A DNA stretch of 54,079 bases from DATLYB01 sp964502525 (GTDB lineage Bacteria > Bacteroidota > Bacteroidia > Chitinophagales > CAIOSU01): assembly GCA_964502525.1 (NCBI GenBank), contig CAZCXH010000012.1, positions 1 to 54,079 on the forward strand, in the 5' to 3' direction. The position numbers were made by a program, and so were the translations under genes. Positions 33,431-41,311 of the stretch are shown here, in pieces. How positions within the stretch are numbered: position 1 is the first letter of the stretch; each line of letters opens with the position of its first letter. The notes beneath the pieces were generated by a model. That model saw only the letters and a list, made by a program, of their open reading frames with translations. It had not been told where the DNA came from and did no database searches.

Positions 33431-33967
33431 ATGACCGCGCAGGAAGTGAGCGTCAGTTTCCGCAGCGGGGTGAGGGCGGAGACGATTTCATCCCATAGCA
33501 TTGCGCTTATAAAACTGCTGGGAGCATTATCGAACAACGGAAGTATCACTGTTTCCAGCGCTGCCCGGTCGCCCTATGACCAGGCGCGTGTGATGTTTGA
33601 CAACTGCCTGAAGTTGGGCATCAAATCCCAATACAAACTGTATGCGCGCGCGGGAGATAAAGTGATAAAGGTGTTTGAATCTGAAACCAAAAAGCCCGGA
33701 TATAAGGTGGCGGCAGTAATTGAAAAAATGGAAGCCAGGATCAGGGAGATCGGACCCAACAAGGTGTCAAAGCATTGCGCTGATTTCAATTCATTGAATG
33801 TAGTTGATATCCCGTTCAGTTCCATTGGCAACAAGGATGATTTCCGAAAAATCATCAATGAATATGTGCCGGATCCGGTTAAACGTTTTTTAGATGAAAC
33901 TTCCAATAATTGTTTCCATCTGGAGATAGATCAATCAACCGTAGAAAATCACATCAATGAATTTTGA
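33431..33967 (+). CDS. M15-like peptidase, probable T6SS cell-wall effector
   Basis: The 178-residue protein has the zinc ligands expected of M15/VanX-VanY-like DD-peptidases: His115 (VSKHCADF), Asp126 (NVVDIP) and His163 (FHLEID). An N-terminal helix with SSAARSPYDQA resembles the region ahead of the metal site in this fold. These enzymes cut D-Ala-containing peptide cross-links or stems. There is no signal peptide. It lies between a DUF4123 adaptor and tssH, each with its own promoter, which supports effector status. The usual Gly after SxH is Ala here (HCADF), so activity should be tested rather than assumed. Confidence 0.65.
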   Translation: MTAQEVSVSFRSGVRAETISSHSIALIKLLGALSNNGSITVSSAARSPYDQARVMFDNCLKLGIKSQYKLYARAGDKVIKVFESETKKPGYKVAAVIEKMEARIREIGPNKVSKHCADFNSLNVVDIPFSSIGNKDDFRKIINEYVPDPVKRFLDETSNNCFHLEIDQSTVENHINEF

Positions 33968-33973
33968 CAGAGA

Positions 33974-34004
33974 TTTGTTTCTTTAAATTAACTTCTTACA
34001 TTAG
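33974..34004 (+). promoter_or_regulatory. Bacteroidota-type promoter for tssH
   Basis: TTTG at 33974-33977 and TACATTAG at 33997-34004 are exactly 19 bp apart; only one base of the -7 element departs from TAnnTTTG. It lies about 20 bp before the tssH ATG at 34023. A nearer ATG at 34016 opens only five codons and is not the start. Confidence 0.6.
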
Positions 34005-34022
34005 CTCCGCAAATCATGAGTC

Positions 34023-36515
34023 ATGATCACTGAAGCCATCAACTACACCCCGGAACTTAAGACAGCCGTACAAATCGCACAGTCCATCGCGAAGGAATAT
34101 CAAAATGCCAATTTTTCTGCAGCGCATTTGCTAAGAGCGTTGCTGCACAAAGATGTTGAGTTGCTCGGCTACCTGCTCAATTCCGGCAAAGACGTGGGCT
34201 ATCTCGAAGAATGGGCGGACGTCAGGATTCAGTCGCATCCCAAGGCATCAAAATTAGACGCGGTGATCCGCGGGGATGAAACCATCGGCACGGTGATGGA
34301 AGAAGCGGACAACGTGCGCCTCAAGCTTGGCAAAGACGCGATTGACCCGCTTTGTGTTTTAGCGGCATTGTGCGTGCCGGGAGTAGGTTTCACCTACGAC
34401 CAGTTGAAAACATTCACGCTCACGCAGGATGAATTGCTGAAAGACGCGGTTGCTCAGGCGGACATGCAGTCGGCTGTGAAACCTGCGCCAGCCGGAAAGT
34501 CGAATGGAACGGATTCAGGTGCCAAGGCAAACGCGCTCTATAAATATTGCATTGACAAAACCGCCCTTGCCCGTGAAGGGAAGATTGACGCCATCATCGG
34601 CAGGGACCGTGAAATCAACATGGTTGCCGAAATCCTCGGCAGGCGTTCAAAGCCGAATGTGATCATCACGGGCGAGCCGGGCGTTGGGAAGACCGCACTG
34701 GTGAATGGCTTTGCGCTGAACATCGTCAGCGGCAAGGTTCCTTCCAACCTGAAGAACGCCCTCATTTTTGAATTAGACCTCGGCTCCCTCGTGGCAGGAG
34801 CTTCCTACAAAGGAGAAGTGGAAGACAGACTGAAAAATATTATTAAGGAGATCAAGCAATTTGAAAAAGCGATTCTCTTCATTGACGACCTGCACGCCCT
34901 GCTCGACAAGCACGGTGGCGCTGCGGGCGCAGCCCAATTACTCAAGCCCGAACTGGCGAGAGGCGAGTTGACCATCATCGGTGCCGCTTCCAGCGAAGAT
35001 TACCGCAAGCACATTGAAACGGATGAGGCATTCAGCAGAAGGTTTGAACAGATCAAGCTGGATGAGCCTGACGAAAAAACGGCAGCTCGCATGATCGAGA
35101 TGGTGACGCCTTACTATGAAAAACATCACGGGCTGAAATTGGAGAAAGACGCCATAGTTGAATCCATCCGTCTCGCCAAACGCTATGATAAAGACCGCAG
35201 GCTGCCTGATTCGGCAATTGACCTCATTGACCGCACGATGGCATCGGTGAAGATGATGGGCGAAACCACCAAAGATGAAATGGATGCTTTCGCGCAGGGA
35301 TTGGAAAAATTCGTCAAGAACGAAGGCAAACTGAACGAGGCTGAATTAGTGAAAGAACTAAAGTGGTTTTACGATCAACTGAAAGCCAAAGTAAGTCACG
35401 TTTTGTGGGGGCAAATTGATGTTGACTTTGACCCTGAAAAAGTTGAGTCATCATCTGAACTGATTGACGGAATCAATAAGATCATCAAACAACTGAGCGA
35501 CAAAGCAGGAAGCAAGAAGGAAAACGTAGAGAAGATGGACGTCACCGCGGTCATCTCCCGCAAAACGGGCATCCCGCTGGGCAAAATGCAGGCATCGGAA
35601 AAGGACAAGCTGCTCGACATGGAAAACACGCTTCGCAAGCGCGTGGTGGGGCAGGACCATGGCATCAAAGTGATTTGCGATGCCATCCTCGAATCGCGTT
35701 CGGGCTTGAATAAGCCCGGACAGCCCATCGGTTCATTCTTCTTCCTTGGACCAACAGGCACCGGGAAAACAGAGTTGGCAAAAACAATTGCAGAATTTCT
35801 TTTCAACGATGAAAATTCCATGATCCGCTACGACATGTCGGAGTTTAAGGAAGAACAATCGGCTGCATTATTATATGGCGCTTCTCCTGGATACGTTGGA
35901 TATGAGGAAGGCGGGCAGTTGGTGAATGACATCCGCAAGAAGCCATATTCTGTCGTGCTGTTTGATGAAATTGAAAAAGCCCATAACTCGGTGTTCGACC
36001 TTTTCCTGCAAATCATGGATGAAGGAAAACTGCATGACAAGCTGGGCAAGTTGGGCGATTTTTCAAACTCGATCGTGTTGTTCACCTCCAACGTGGGCAG
36101 CGAGTTCGTTATGGACAAATTCAACAAGGGCGACATACCCAAGTCCAATGAGCTGGTGGAAATCATGCAGGGCAGGTTCAGACCGGAGTTTTTGGCGCGG
36201 CTCACCGAAATAGTGCCCTTTGCGCCTATCAGTGAAAAAACCGTGGTTAAAATTTTCGAGCGTCATTTCAATGACCTGCTGAAAACCATTGACAGGCAGG
36301 GCATTCAACTGACAATTTCCGATGCGGCAAAGGAAAAGTTAGCCATGATGGGATTCACCCCGAAACTGGGAGTGCGCCCGCTGCTTGGCATTATCCGCAA
36401 CCAACTGAGGCGCCCGATGTCGAGGATGATTATTTCCGGTGAGATTGGCAAAGGCAGCGTTGTGAGAGTAGATGTGGATAACGAGGGCAATGTCAAGTGG
36501 ATAACTTCAAAATAA
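34023..36515 (+). CDS. tssH: T6SS sheath-recycling AAA+ ATPase TssH (ClpV)
   Basis: The 830-residue protein has the ClpB/ClpV layout: an N-terminal Clp repeat domain (about 1-150), D1 with Walker A GEPGVGKT (about 217) and Walker B LFIDDLH, a short middle region, and D2 with Walker A GPTGTGKT (about 575) and Walker B VVLFDEIEKAH, then sensor 2 (GVRPLLGIIRNQL). TssH hydrolyses ATP to pull apart the contracted TssB/TssC sheath. ClpB is excluded by the context and the short middle domain. It is 85 bp before tssB but has its own promoter. Confidence 0.95.
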   Translation: MITEAINYTPELKTAVQIAQSIAKEYQNANFSAAHLLRALLHKDVELLGYLLNSGKDVGYLEEWADVRIQSHPKASKLDAVIRGDETIGTVMEEADNVRLKLGKDAIDPLCVLAALCVPGVGFTYDQLKTFTLTQDELLKDAVAQADMQSAVKPAPAGKSNGTDSGAKANALYKYCIDKTALAREGKIDAIIGRDREINMVAEILGRRSKPNVIITGEPGVGKTALVNGFALNIVSGKVPSNLKNALIFELDLGSLVAGASYKGEVEDRLKNIIKEIKQFEKAILFIDDLHALLDKHGGAAGAAQLLKPELARGELTIIGAASSEDYRKHIETDEAFSRRFEQIKLDEPDEKTAARMIEMVTPYYEKHHGLKLEKDAIVESIRLAKRYDKDRRLPDSAIDLIDRTMASVKMMGETTKDEMDAFAQGLEKFVKNEGKLNEAELVKELKWFYDQLKAKVSHVLWGQIDVDFDPEKVESSSELIDGINKIIKQLSDKAGSKKENVEKMDVTAVISRKTGIPLGKMQASEKDKLLDMENTLRKRVVGQDHGIKVICDAILESRSGLNKPGQPIGSFFFLGPTGTGKTELAKTIAEFLFNDENSMIRYDMSEFKEEQSAALLYGASPGYVGYEEGGQLVNDIRKKPYSVVLFDEIEKAHNSVFDLFLQIMDEGKLHDKLGKLGDFSNSIVLFTSNVGSEFVMDKFNKGDIPKSNELVEIMQGRFRPEFLARLTEIVPFAPISEKTVVKIFERHFNDLLKTIDRQGIQLTISDAAKEKLAMMGFTPKLGVRPLLGIIRNQLRRPMSRMIISGEIGKGSVVRVDVDNEGNVKWITSK

Positions 36516-36529
36516 TTTCTCAGGAATTA

Positions 36530-36560
36530 TTTGGATTTTATAATTAGTTCTTTACATTTG
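36530..36560 (+). promoter_or_regulatory. Consensus Bacteroidota promoter for the tssB operon
   Basis: TTTG at 36530-36533 and TACATTTG at 36553-36560 are exactly 19 bp apart, a perfect match to TTTG-N19-TAnnTTTG. The start point would be close to 36567 and the tssB ATG is at 36601. It is likely the main promoter of the structural operon. Confidence 0.75.
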
Positions 36561-36600
36561 CCTGTGCCTTAAATCTTTTTTTCATTCAAAAGCATAGAAA

Positions 36601-37059
36601 ATGGACGAGAGTAAAATCACAGTAGGCGCATCGGAGCGCAAGGTGGATGGCGGTGGCGAGGCGTTTGCGGATATTCAGCCTAACCGGACGTTGCTCGCGC
36701 TGAAGCTTTCGCAGGAAGCTCCTTACCAGGCCGAGATGACTCGCGGATTGAAAACCGTTAATGACGTATTCAATCATTTCAATCCAACGGCAGAGGTGGC
36801 ATTTGAGCAGGAAGACGGCAGCAGCCTGAGCGAAAATTTGAATTTCAAGACTGTCGGAGATTTCGGTCCTAAGGGGATTGCGAATGGGAGCAAATACCTG
36901 AAGGAATTGGGCAATAAGGAAAAGCAGCACATGAGCATCGTGAAGGAATTGAAATCGAACTCCGCCCTGCAGGCGATATTGAAGAACAAGGATACGAAAG
37001 GGGCGTTCATGGATGCCATACAGGCAATGATCAAGGAATTGGAAGACGCGGGAGCATAG
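36601..37059 (+). CDS. tssB: T6SS sheath protein TssB
   Basis: The 152-residue protein has the TssB features: an N-terminal strand (ITVGASERKVDGG), FADIQPNRTLLALKLS and the C-terminal helical part with LKELGNKEKQHMSIVKEL. With TssC it forms the contractile sheath around Hcp. It starts the structural operon, and tssC follows after 50 bp. Size is near the family norm of 150-170. Confidence 0.9.
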   Translation: MDESKITVGASERKVDGGGEAFADIQPNRTLLALKLSQEAPYQAEMTRGLKTVNDVFNHFNPTAEVAFEQEDGSSLSENLNFKTVGDFGPKGIANGSKYLKELGNKEKQHMSIVKELKSNSALQAILKNKDTKGAFMDAIQAMIKELEDAGA

Positions 37060-37109
37060 ATTAAATTGCGGAAAAAATTTATGAATTAATTAAAAAACGA
37101 CACAGGAAC

Positions 37110-38501
37110 ATGGCTCTTCAAAAAGAAGAACAAGAAGGTCAAAAAGAGTTTAAGGAAGGCGCACCGCAAGAGGTAAAGACGGGCGACCCCGCGGAGGTGC
37201 TGAAGCAAAGCGCGGCAAAACTGCAGAAGTTCGGAGAATTCAAGGTAATTGCTGCCGCCATCAAAGGATCTGATAATCTCAACCCTGCGACAAAAGCGAC
37301 CAGGAAAATTTTTCTAACGGATGCATCGCGCAAGGTTGATCGCGAAAATCTGAAGGAGAATCTTAAAATCTGGCTCGAAGCCCTTCAAAGTTCCGATGAC
37401 CTGGTTGCGATCATCAAGAGTTCTCAGGAAAAAGCTGAATCCGCTTCTAAAACCTTGAAGAAAAATCTGAAAAAAGCCTGTGAGCAAACCAAGGATATGG
37501 AGGCGGCTTGGCGTTCGCTCAACTTGTTTTTCAAAAACACAGGAGAAGACAAGTTGGATAATGTGACGATAATGAACGCGGATATGTCGCAGCTCAATAA
37601 CCTCGACAATCCGCTCTTTATTGATGCCGTTTCCGAAGAATTAAAGGGAAATTTCGACCGCCTTGATTTGAGGAACAACTACTCCATGGTGGTCATTCCC
37701 GGTTATCTCGGCAGCAAAATGGTGGTTGACAAATGGGCGCGCCTCGTTGATGAAAACAAGGTAATGCTCATCACGGATTATCACAATCTCGAAAAAACGG
37801 ATTCCATCGTTGAGAATTTCAAACGAGATGACCTGTCGGGAGGCGATGAATACTTGTCGCATGTTATCATGTCGTGCAACTACCTGGTAGGGCGTGGCAA
37901 GGAAAATGATATTGGCGAGGAAGAAGACGTTTACGTTCCACCCTCCACATCGCTGGCGGGTAAAATGTACTCGGCAACGATGTCGCAGGTTTCTGCGGGG
38001 AAAAAATTTGGCAGCCTTAACGAAGTGGATGGCGTAAGGTTACCGCTTAAACATACTGAAATCAGCAACCTGGAGAAAATCGGTTTGGTGCCGATGGTGA
38101 ATGAGTTCGGCAAGGTGATGGCATACTCATCCAAAACATTGTTCAACGGCACCAACGTGGGTAACGCTACTTATTCGGTAGTGCGGGTATTTGACTTTGT
38201 GTTGAAGAAACTGATGGATTTTCTCAACCGTCATGCTTTCGTCAACTTCGACACGGATACGCAAAATCTGGTTCGCGGAGAAATCCGCAATTTCCTGGAT
38301 AGCATCAAAGGGCCCAAAAACCTTATTGAAGATTATAATATTGATCAGTTTGAGCAAGATCCGAATGACCCGACAAAGGTGCTGGTGAAAATCAACCTGA
38401 ATCCTCATTTCCCTGCTAAGAATTACGTGGTTTCGCTCGATGGCAAAAAGGGGAAGGGAAGCGACCACTTCGCGTTCAATTCAAAAGTGGAGCAAAAATG
38501 A
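37110..38501 (+). CDS. tssC: T6SS sheath protein TssC
   Basis: The 463-residue protein has the two TssC sheath domains; the C-terminal part includes the RGEIRNFLDSIKGPKNLIED handle region. The first 100 residues are Lys/Glu-rich. TssC pairs with TssB and makes up most of the sheath, which TssH dismantles. It follows tssB and precedes hcp by 25 bp. Length is near the family norm. Confidence 0.92.
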   Translation: MALQKEEQEGQKEFKEGAPQEVKTGDPAEVLKQSAAKLQKFGEFKVIAAAIKGSDNLNPATKATRKIFLTDASRKVDRENLKENLKIWLEALQSSDDLVAIIKSSQEKAESASKTLKKNLKKACEQTKDMEAAWRSLNLFFKNTGEDKLDNVTIMNADMSQLNNLDNPLFIDAVSEELKGNFDRLDLRNNYSMVVIPGYLGSKMVVDKWARLVDENKVMLITDYHNLEKTDSIVENFKRDDLSGGDEYLSHVIMSCNYLVGRGKENDIGEEEDVYVPPSTSLAGKMYSATMSQVSAGKKFGSLNEVDGVRLPLKHTEISNLEKIGLVPMVNEFGKVMAYSSKTLFNGTNVGNATYSVVRVFDFVLKKLMDFLNRHAFVNFDTDTQNLVRGEIRNFLDSIKGPKNLIEDYNIDQFEQDPNDPTKVLVKINLNPHFPAKNYVVSLDGKKGKGSDHFAFNSKVEQK

Positions 38502-38526
38502 TTTTTTAACCCAAAAACCATAAACT

Positions 38527-38925
38527 ATGGGATTCCAAGCAAAACTTGAAATTGACGGACTGAAGGAGATGCGTCTTCTTCATTTCAGCTACTCTCTTCA
38601 GAGAGAAGTAGATTCTATCGGCAGACCATCAGCCACTTTAAGGGGCGGCTCGATGCAGTTTGAAGTTGAATCAACAGCAGACACCAAACTGTTCGAATGG
38701 ATCGTGTCACAGCACACTTCCAAGAACGGCAAGGTGACTTTTTATCCTCCGGACACTGACAAGTCCATGAAAGAGCTGAGTTGGGAAAAGGGATTCATCA
38801 TCCAGTTTTCCGAAGCCATTGATGCCATCGGAGAAAACCCGATGTCCATTCATTTCGTGGTATCTGCTGAAAAAATAAAGGTGGGAGGCGGCACGCATAC
38901 CAACCCGTGGCCCAAGTCTTCATAA
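38527..38925 (+). CDS. hcp: T6SS tube protein Hcp (TssD)
   Basis: The 132-residue protein is of the Hcp beta-barrel type in its short Bacteroidota form: FQAKLEIDGLKEMRLLHFSY start, RPSATLRGGSMQFEVEST and a C-terminal AIDAIGENPMSIHFVVSAEK. Hcp hexamers stack into the inner tube and can carry small effectors. It is the only hcp in the window. A strong hairpin with a T-run follows, which may terminate many transcripts here and so make Hcp more abundant than VgrG and baseplate. Confidence 0.9.
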   Translation: MGFQAKLEIDGLKEMRLLHFSYSLQREVDSIGRPSATLRGGSMQFEVESTADTKLFEWIVSQHTSKNGKVTFYPPDTDKSMKELSWEKGFIIQFSEAIDAIGENPMSIHFVVSAEKIKVGGGTHTNPWPKSS

Positions 38926-38951
38926 GAGTTCAATCATACTGATTATTATAA

Positions 38952-39036
38952 AGCAGAAGGTTGTTCTTTCATAAACCCTCTATCTGGCGTTTACCGGGAT
39001 AAAAGGCGCCTGAAAGAGCAGCCTCTGCTAACTTTT
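38952..39036 (+). terminator. Hairpin with T-run between hcp and vgrG
   Basis: AGCAGAAGGTTGTTCTTTCA (38952-38971) pairs with TGAAAGAGCAGCCTCTGCT (39011-39029) over 19 pairs with one bulge and two G-U, followed by TTTTTT. This is an intrinsic-terminator layout inside the operon, so partial termination, or protection of the hcp 3' end, is likely. Confidence 0.7.
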
Positions 39037-39058
39037 TTAACCACCAAAAGTTATAGCA

Positions 39059-40894
39059 ATGGAGGCACATGTTTACCTGAAGATTGATATAGGTGGTAAG
39101 GTGTTATCTACGCTCTCGCACCTCAGCATAGTTCAGCGGCACGATTACCATCATTCATTTGAACTGCGCATTCCTTCTGACGATCTGGTGGGGGAAAGCG
39201 ACCAAAACAGCATTGCCAAATCAAAAGATTACATTGGCAAGCCGGTTAAAATTGAAGTTAAATCCGCTTCAGAAAAAGAACAACTTAACCAGTTCAATGG
39301 AATTATAACCGGCATCAGCCTTGCGCGCTATGCGGGCAGCGCAAGCGATGTGATTCTGAAAGGTTTTAGTCCCACCATTTTATTCGATGACGGAATCAAC
39401 TGTCGCTCATTTTCAGAAAAAACAATTTCTCAGATTATCAACGCTATTACTTCTCCATACCCAAAAAATGATGTGAAGATAAAGTCAAGCCCCAGCCCCG
39501 ATAAGAAAATTGATTTCATTGTGCAGTACAAAGAAACCAATTATCAATTTCTATCGCGCATCGCAGAGGAATATGGGCAATGGTTTTATTACAATGGCAA
39601 GGAAGCCGTTTTCGGAAAACTGGAATCTGAAGAAACGGTGGATCTGGAGTTTGGAAACGACTTGTTGAATTTCGATTTGGGAGTAAAGGTGTCGCCAGTC
39701 AAGTTTACGTCATTGGCTTATGATTACATCAACAACAAGCCGCTGGAGGCGCAATCGTCATCAGTTCAGGTTTCAGGCTTGAATGATCTCGGCAAGCATG
39801 CGATGGATGTATCAGAATCGCTGTACAATCAGGACGTGCCTTATTATTCCAAATACAATGCCCTTACCCAGTCAGACTTGAAGGATTTTGTTACTTTCAA
39901 AAAGTCAGAAATAGCGGGCAATTTGGTGGTTCTTTCCGGAGTAACGGAAAATGCGAGGCTGAAGATCGGCTGCAAGATCAACGTAAAGGCGCGTGTGGGA
40001 AGTGAAACCACCGAAGATTACGGTTCTTACATTGTTACAAGCGTCAGCCATTTCACCGACAGCATGGGGGTTTATCAAAACCGGTTTGAAGCTATTCCGT
40101 CAACCATCACAGTTCCTCCGTTGAATCCAAACGTCAAAAGTCCCGTTTGCGAAACACAGTCCGCTGTGGTGAAGAAAAATAATGATTCGGATGGAATGGG
40201 CAGGGTGAAAGTGCAGTTTTTTTGGCAAAAAAGCCCTGACATGACTCCGTGGATCCGCATCGTTAATCATCACGCGGGAAAAAACAAGGGGTTCCAATTT
40301 ATTCCCGAGGAAAATGACGAAGTCTTGGTGGGCTTTGAAAATGGTAATCCGGGCCGCCCTTACGTGCTCGGAAGCGTTTACCAGGGCAAAGCGAAGCATG
40401 AAGACAGGAAGGATGATGATAATTATATCAAAACCATCCGCACGGTGAGCGGAAATGAGATCAAGTTTTTAGACAAAAAAGGGGAAGAAGAAATCCTTAT
40501 TCAAAACAAGGAAGGGCAAAATGAAATCAGGCTGCAACTGAAAGATAACGGGAAGATATTTATCAAGTCGAAAAACAAAATGGAGTTGCGGGCGAAAGAG
40601 ATTCTGATCGAAGCCGAAAACAAGCTCGAAATGAAGTCAAAGACAACGCGCGTTTCCGGAAAAGACAAGATCACCGTTGATACGGAGAAAGATTGTGAAA
40701 TAAAAAGCATGGATACCAAGCTGGAAACGCAAAAAAATGTGACTATCAAGGCGGGCGCAAAGGCGGAATTGAAAGCCACGGCAGGGCTCGATGTTGACGG
40801 AGGCCCCAAGACATCCATCAAATCAGCCGCCATGATGGAAATCAACGGAGGGGGGCAGGCAACCCTTAAAGCGGGCATCGTGATGATAAACTGA
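39059..40894 (+). CDS. vgrG: T6SS spike protein VgrG (TssI)
   Basis: The 611-residue protein has the VgrG order: a gp27-like base (about 1-370; DYHHSFELRIPSDD near the start, YGQWFYYNG), a gp5-like OB domain (about 379-460; GRVKVQFFWQKSPDMTPWIRI) and a beta-helix needle (about 470-611). It ends in the helix with no extra domain, so cargo must bind through PAAR or an adaptor. It is 11 bp before tssE. Confidence 0.93.
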   Translation: MEAHVYLKIDIGGKVLSTLSHLSIVQRHDYHHSFELRIPSDDLVGESDQNSIAKSKDYIGKPVKIEVKSASEKEQLNQFNGIITGISLARYAGSASDVILKGFSPTILFDDGINCRSFSEKTISQIINAITSPYPKNDVKIKSSPSPDKKIDFIVQYKETNYQFLSRIAEEYGQWFYYNGKEAVFGKLESEETVDLEFGNDLLNFDLGVKVSPVKFTSLAYDYINNKPLEAQSSSVQVSGLNDLGKHAMDVSESLYNQDVPYYSKYNALTQSDLKDFVTFKKSEIAGNLVVLSGVTENARLKIGCKINVKARVGSETTEDYGSYIVTSVSHFTDSMGVYQNRFEAIPSTITVPPLNPNVKSPVCETQSAVVKKNNDSDGMGRVKVQFFWQKSPDMTPWIRIVNHHAGKNKGFQFIPEENDEVLVGFENGNPGRPYVLGSVYQGKAKHEDRKDDDNYIKTIRTVSGNEIKFLDKKGEEEILIQNKEGQNEIRLQLKDNGKIFIKSKNKMELRAKEILIEAENKLEMKSKTTRVSGKDKITVDTEKDCEIKSMDTKLETQKNVTIKAGAKAELKATAGLDVDGGPKTSIKSAAMMEINGGGQATLKAGIVMIN

Positions 40895-40904
40895 TTCTAT
40901 ATAC

Positions 40905-41306
40905 ATGAGTTCATTTTACAATATACCTTTAAGCATGGCAGACATCATAGGCAAGAATGAGTTGCCGCGCTGCCCGGAAAAGGAATCCATTGACCAGAGC
41001 ATCCTGCTGATGCTCACGACCTATTTTGGCGAATTCAGATATGACGAAACTTATGGCTGCAGCCTGTGGGAGCATGATTTTGAAAATATTGTTTCAGCAA
41101 CGGTGTGGAAGGAAAACATCGGAGCGTCAATAAGGGAAACCATTAAAGCTCATGAGCCGAGATTGATCAACGTAATCGTTGCCACTGAAATCAAAAATGA
41201 AACCAAAAGGAGGGTGGATATAAGAGTGACGGCCAATCTCGCCCAAACGAACAAGCCCTACTCTTTTTTCAAATCCCTTTACGTAAGTCCGTTTTCGTTT
41301 GATTAA
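40905..41306 (+). CDS. tssE: T6SS baseplate protein TssE (gp25-like)
   Basis: The 133-residue protein has the gp25/TssE pattern: ESIDQSILLMLTTYFGEFRY, then YGCSLWEHDFENI and REAxxAxEPRL-type segment (RETIKAHEPRLINV). TssE is a wedge component that nucleates sheath assembly. It overlaps nothing and is followed 5 bp later by tssF. Confidence 0.88.
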   Translation: MSSFYNIPLSMADIIGKNELPRCPEKESIDQSILLMLTTYFGEFRYDETYGCSLWEHDFENIVSATVWKENIGASIRETIKAHEPRLINVIVATEIKNETKRRVDIRVTANLAQTNKPYSFFKSLYVSPFSFD

Positions 41307-41311
41307 CAGCA

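Noticed and set aside
34023..36515. Housekeeping ClpB chaperone
   Set aside because: Placed directly before tssB with a short middle domain, so TssH/ClpV is the better call.
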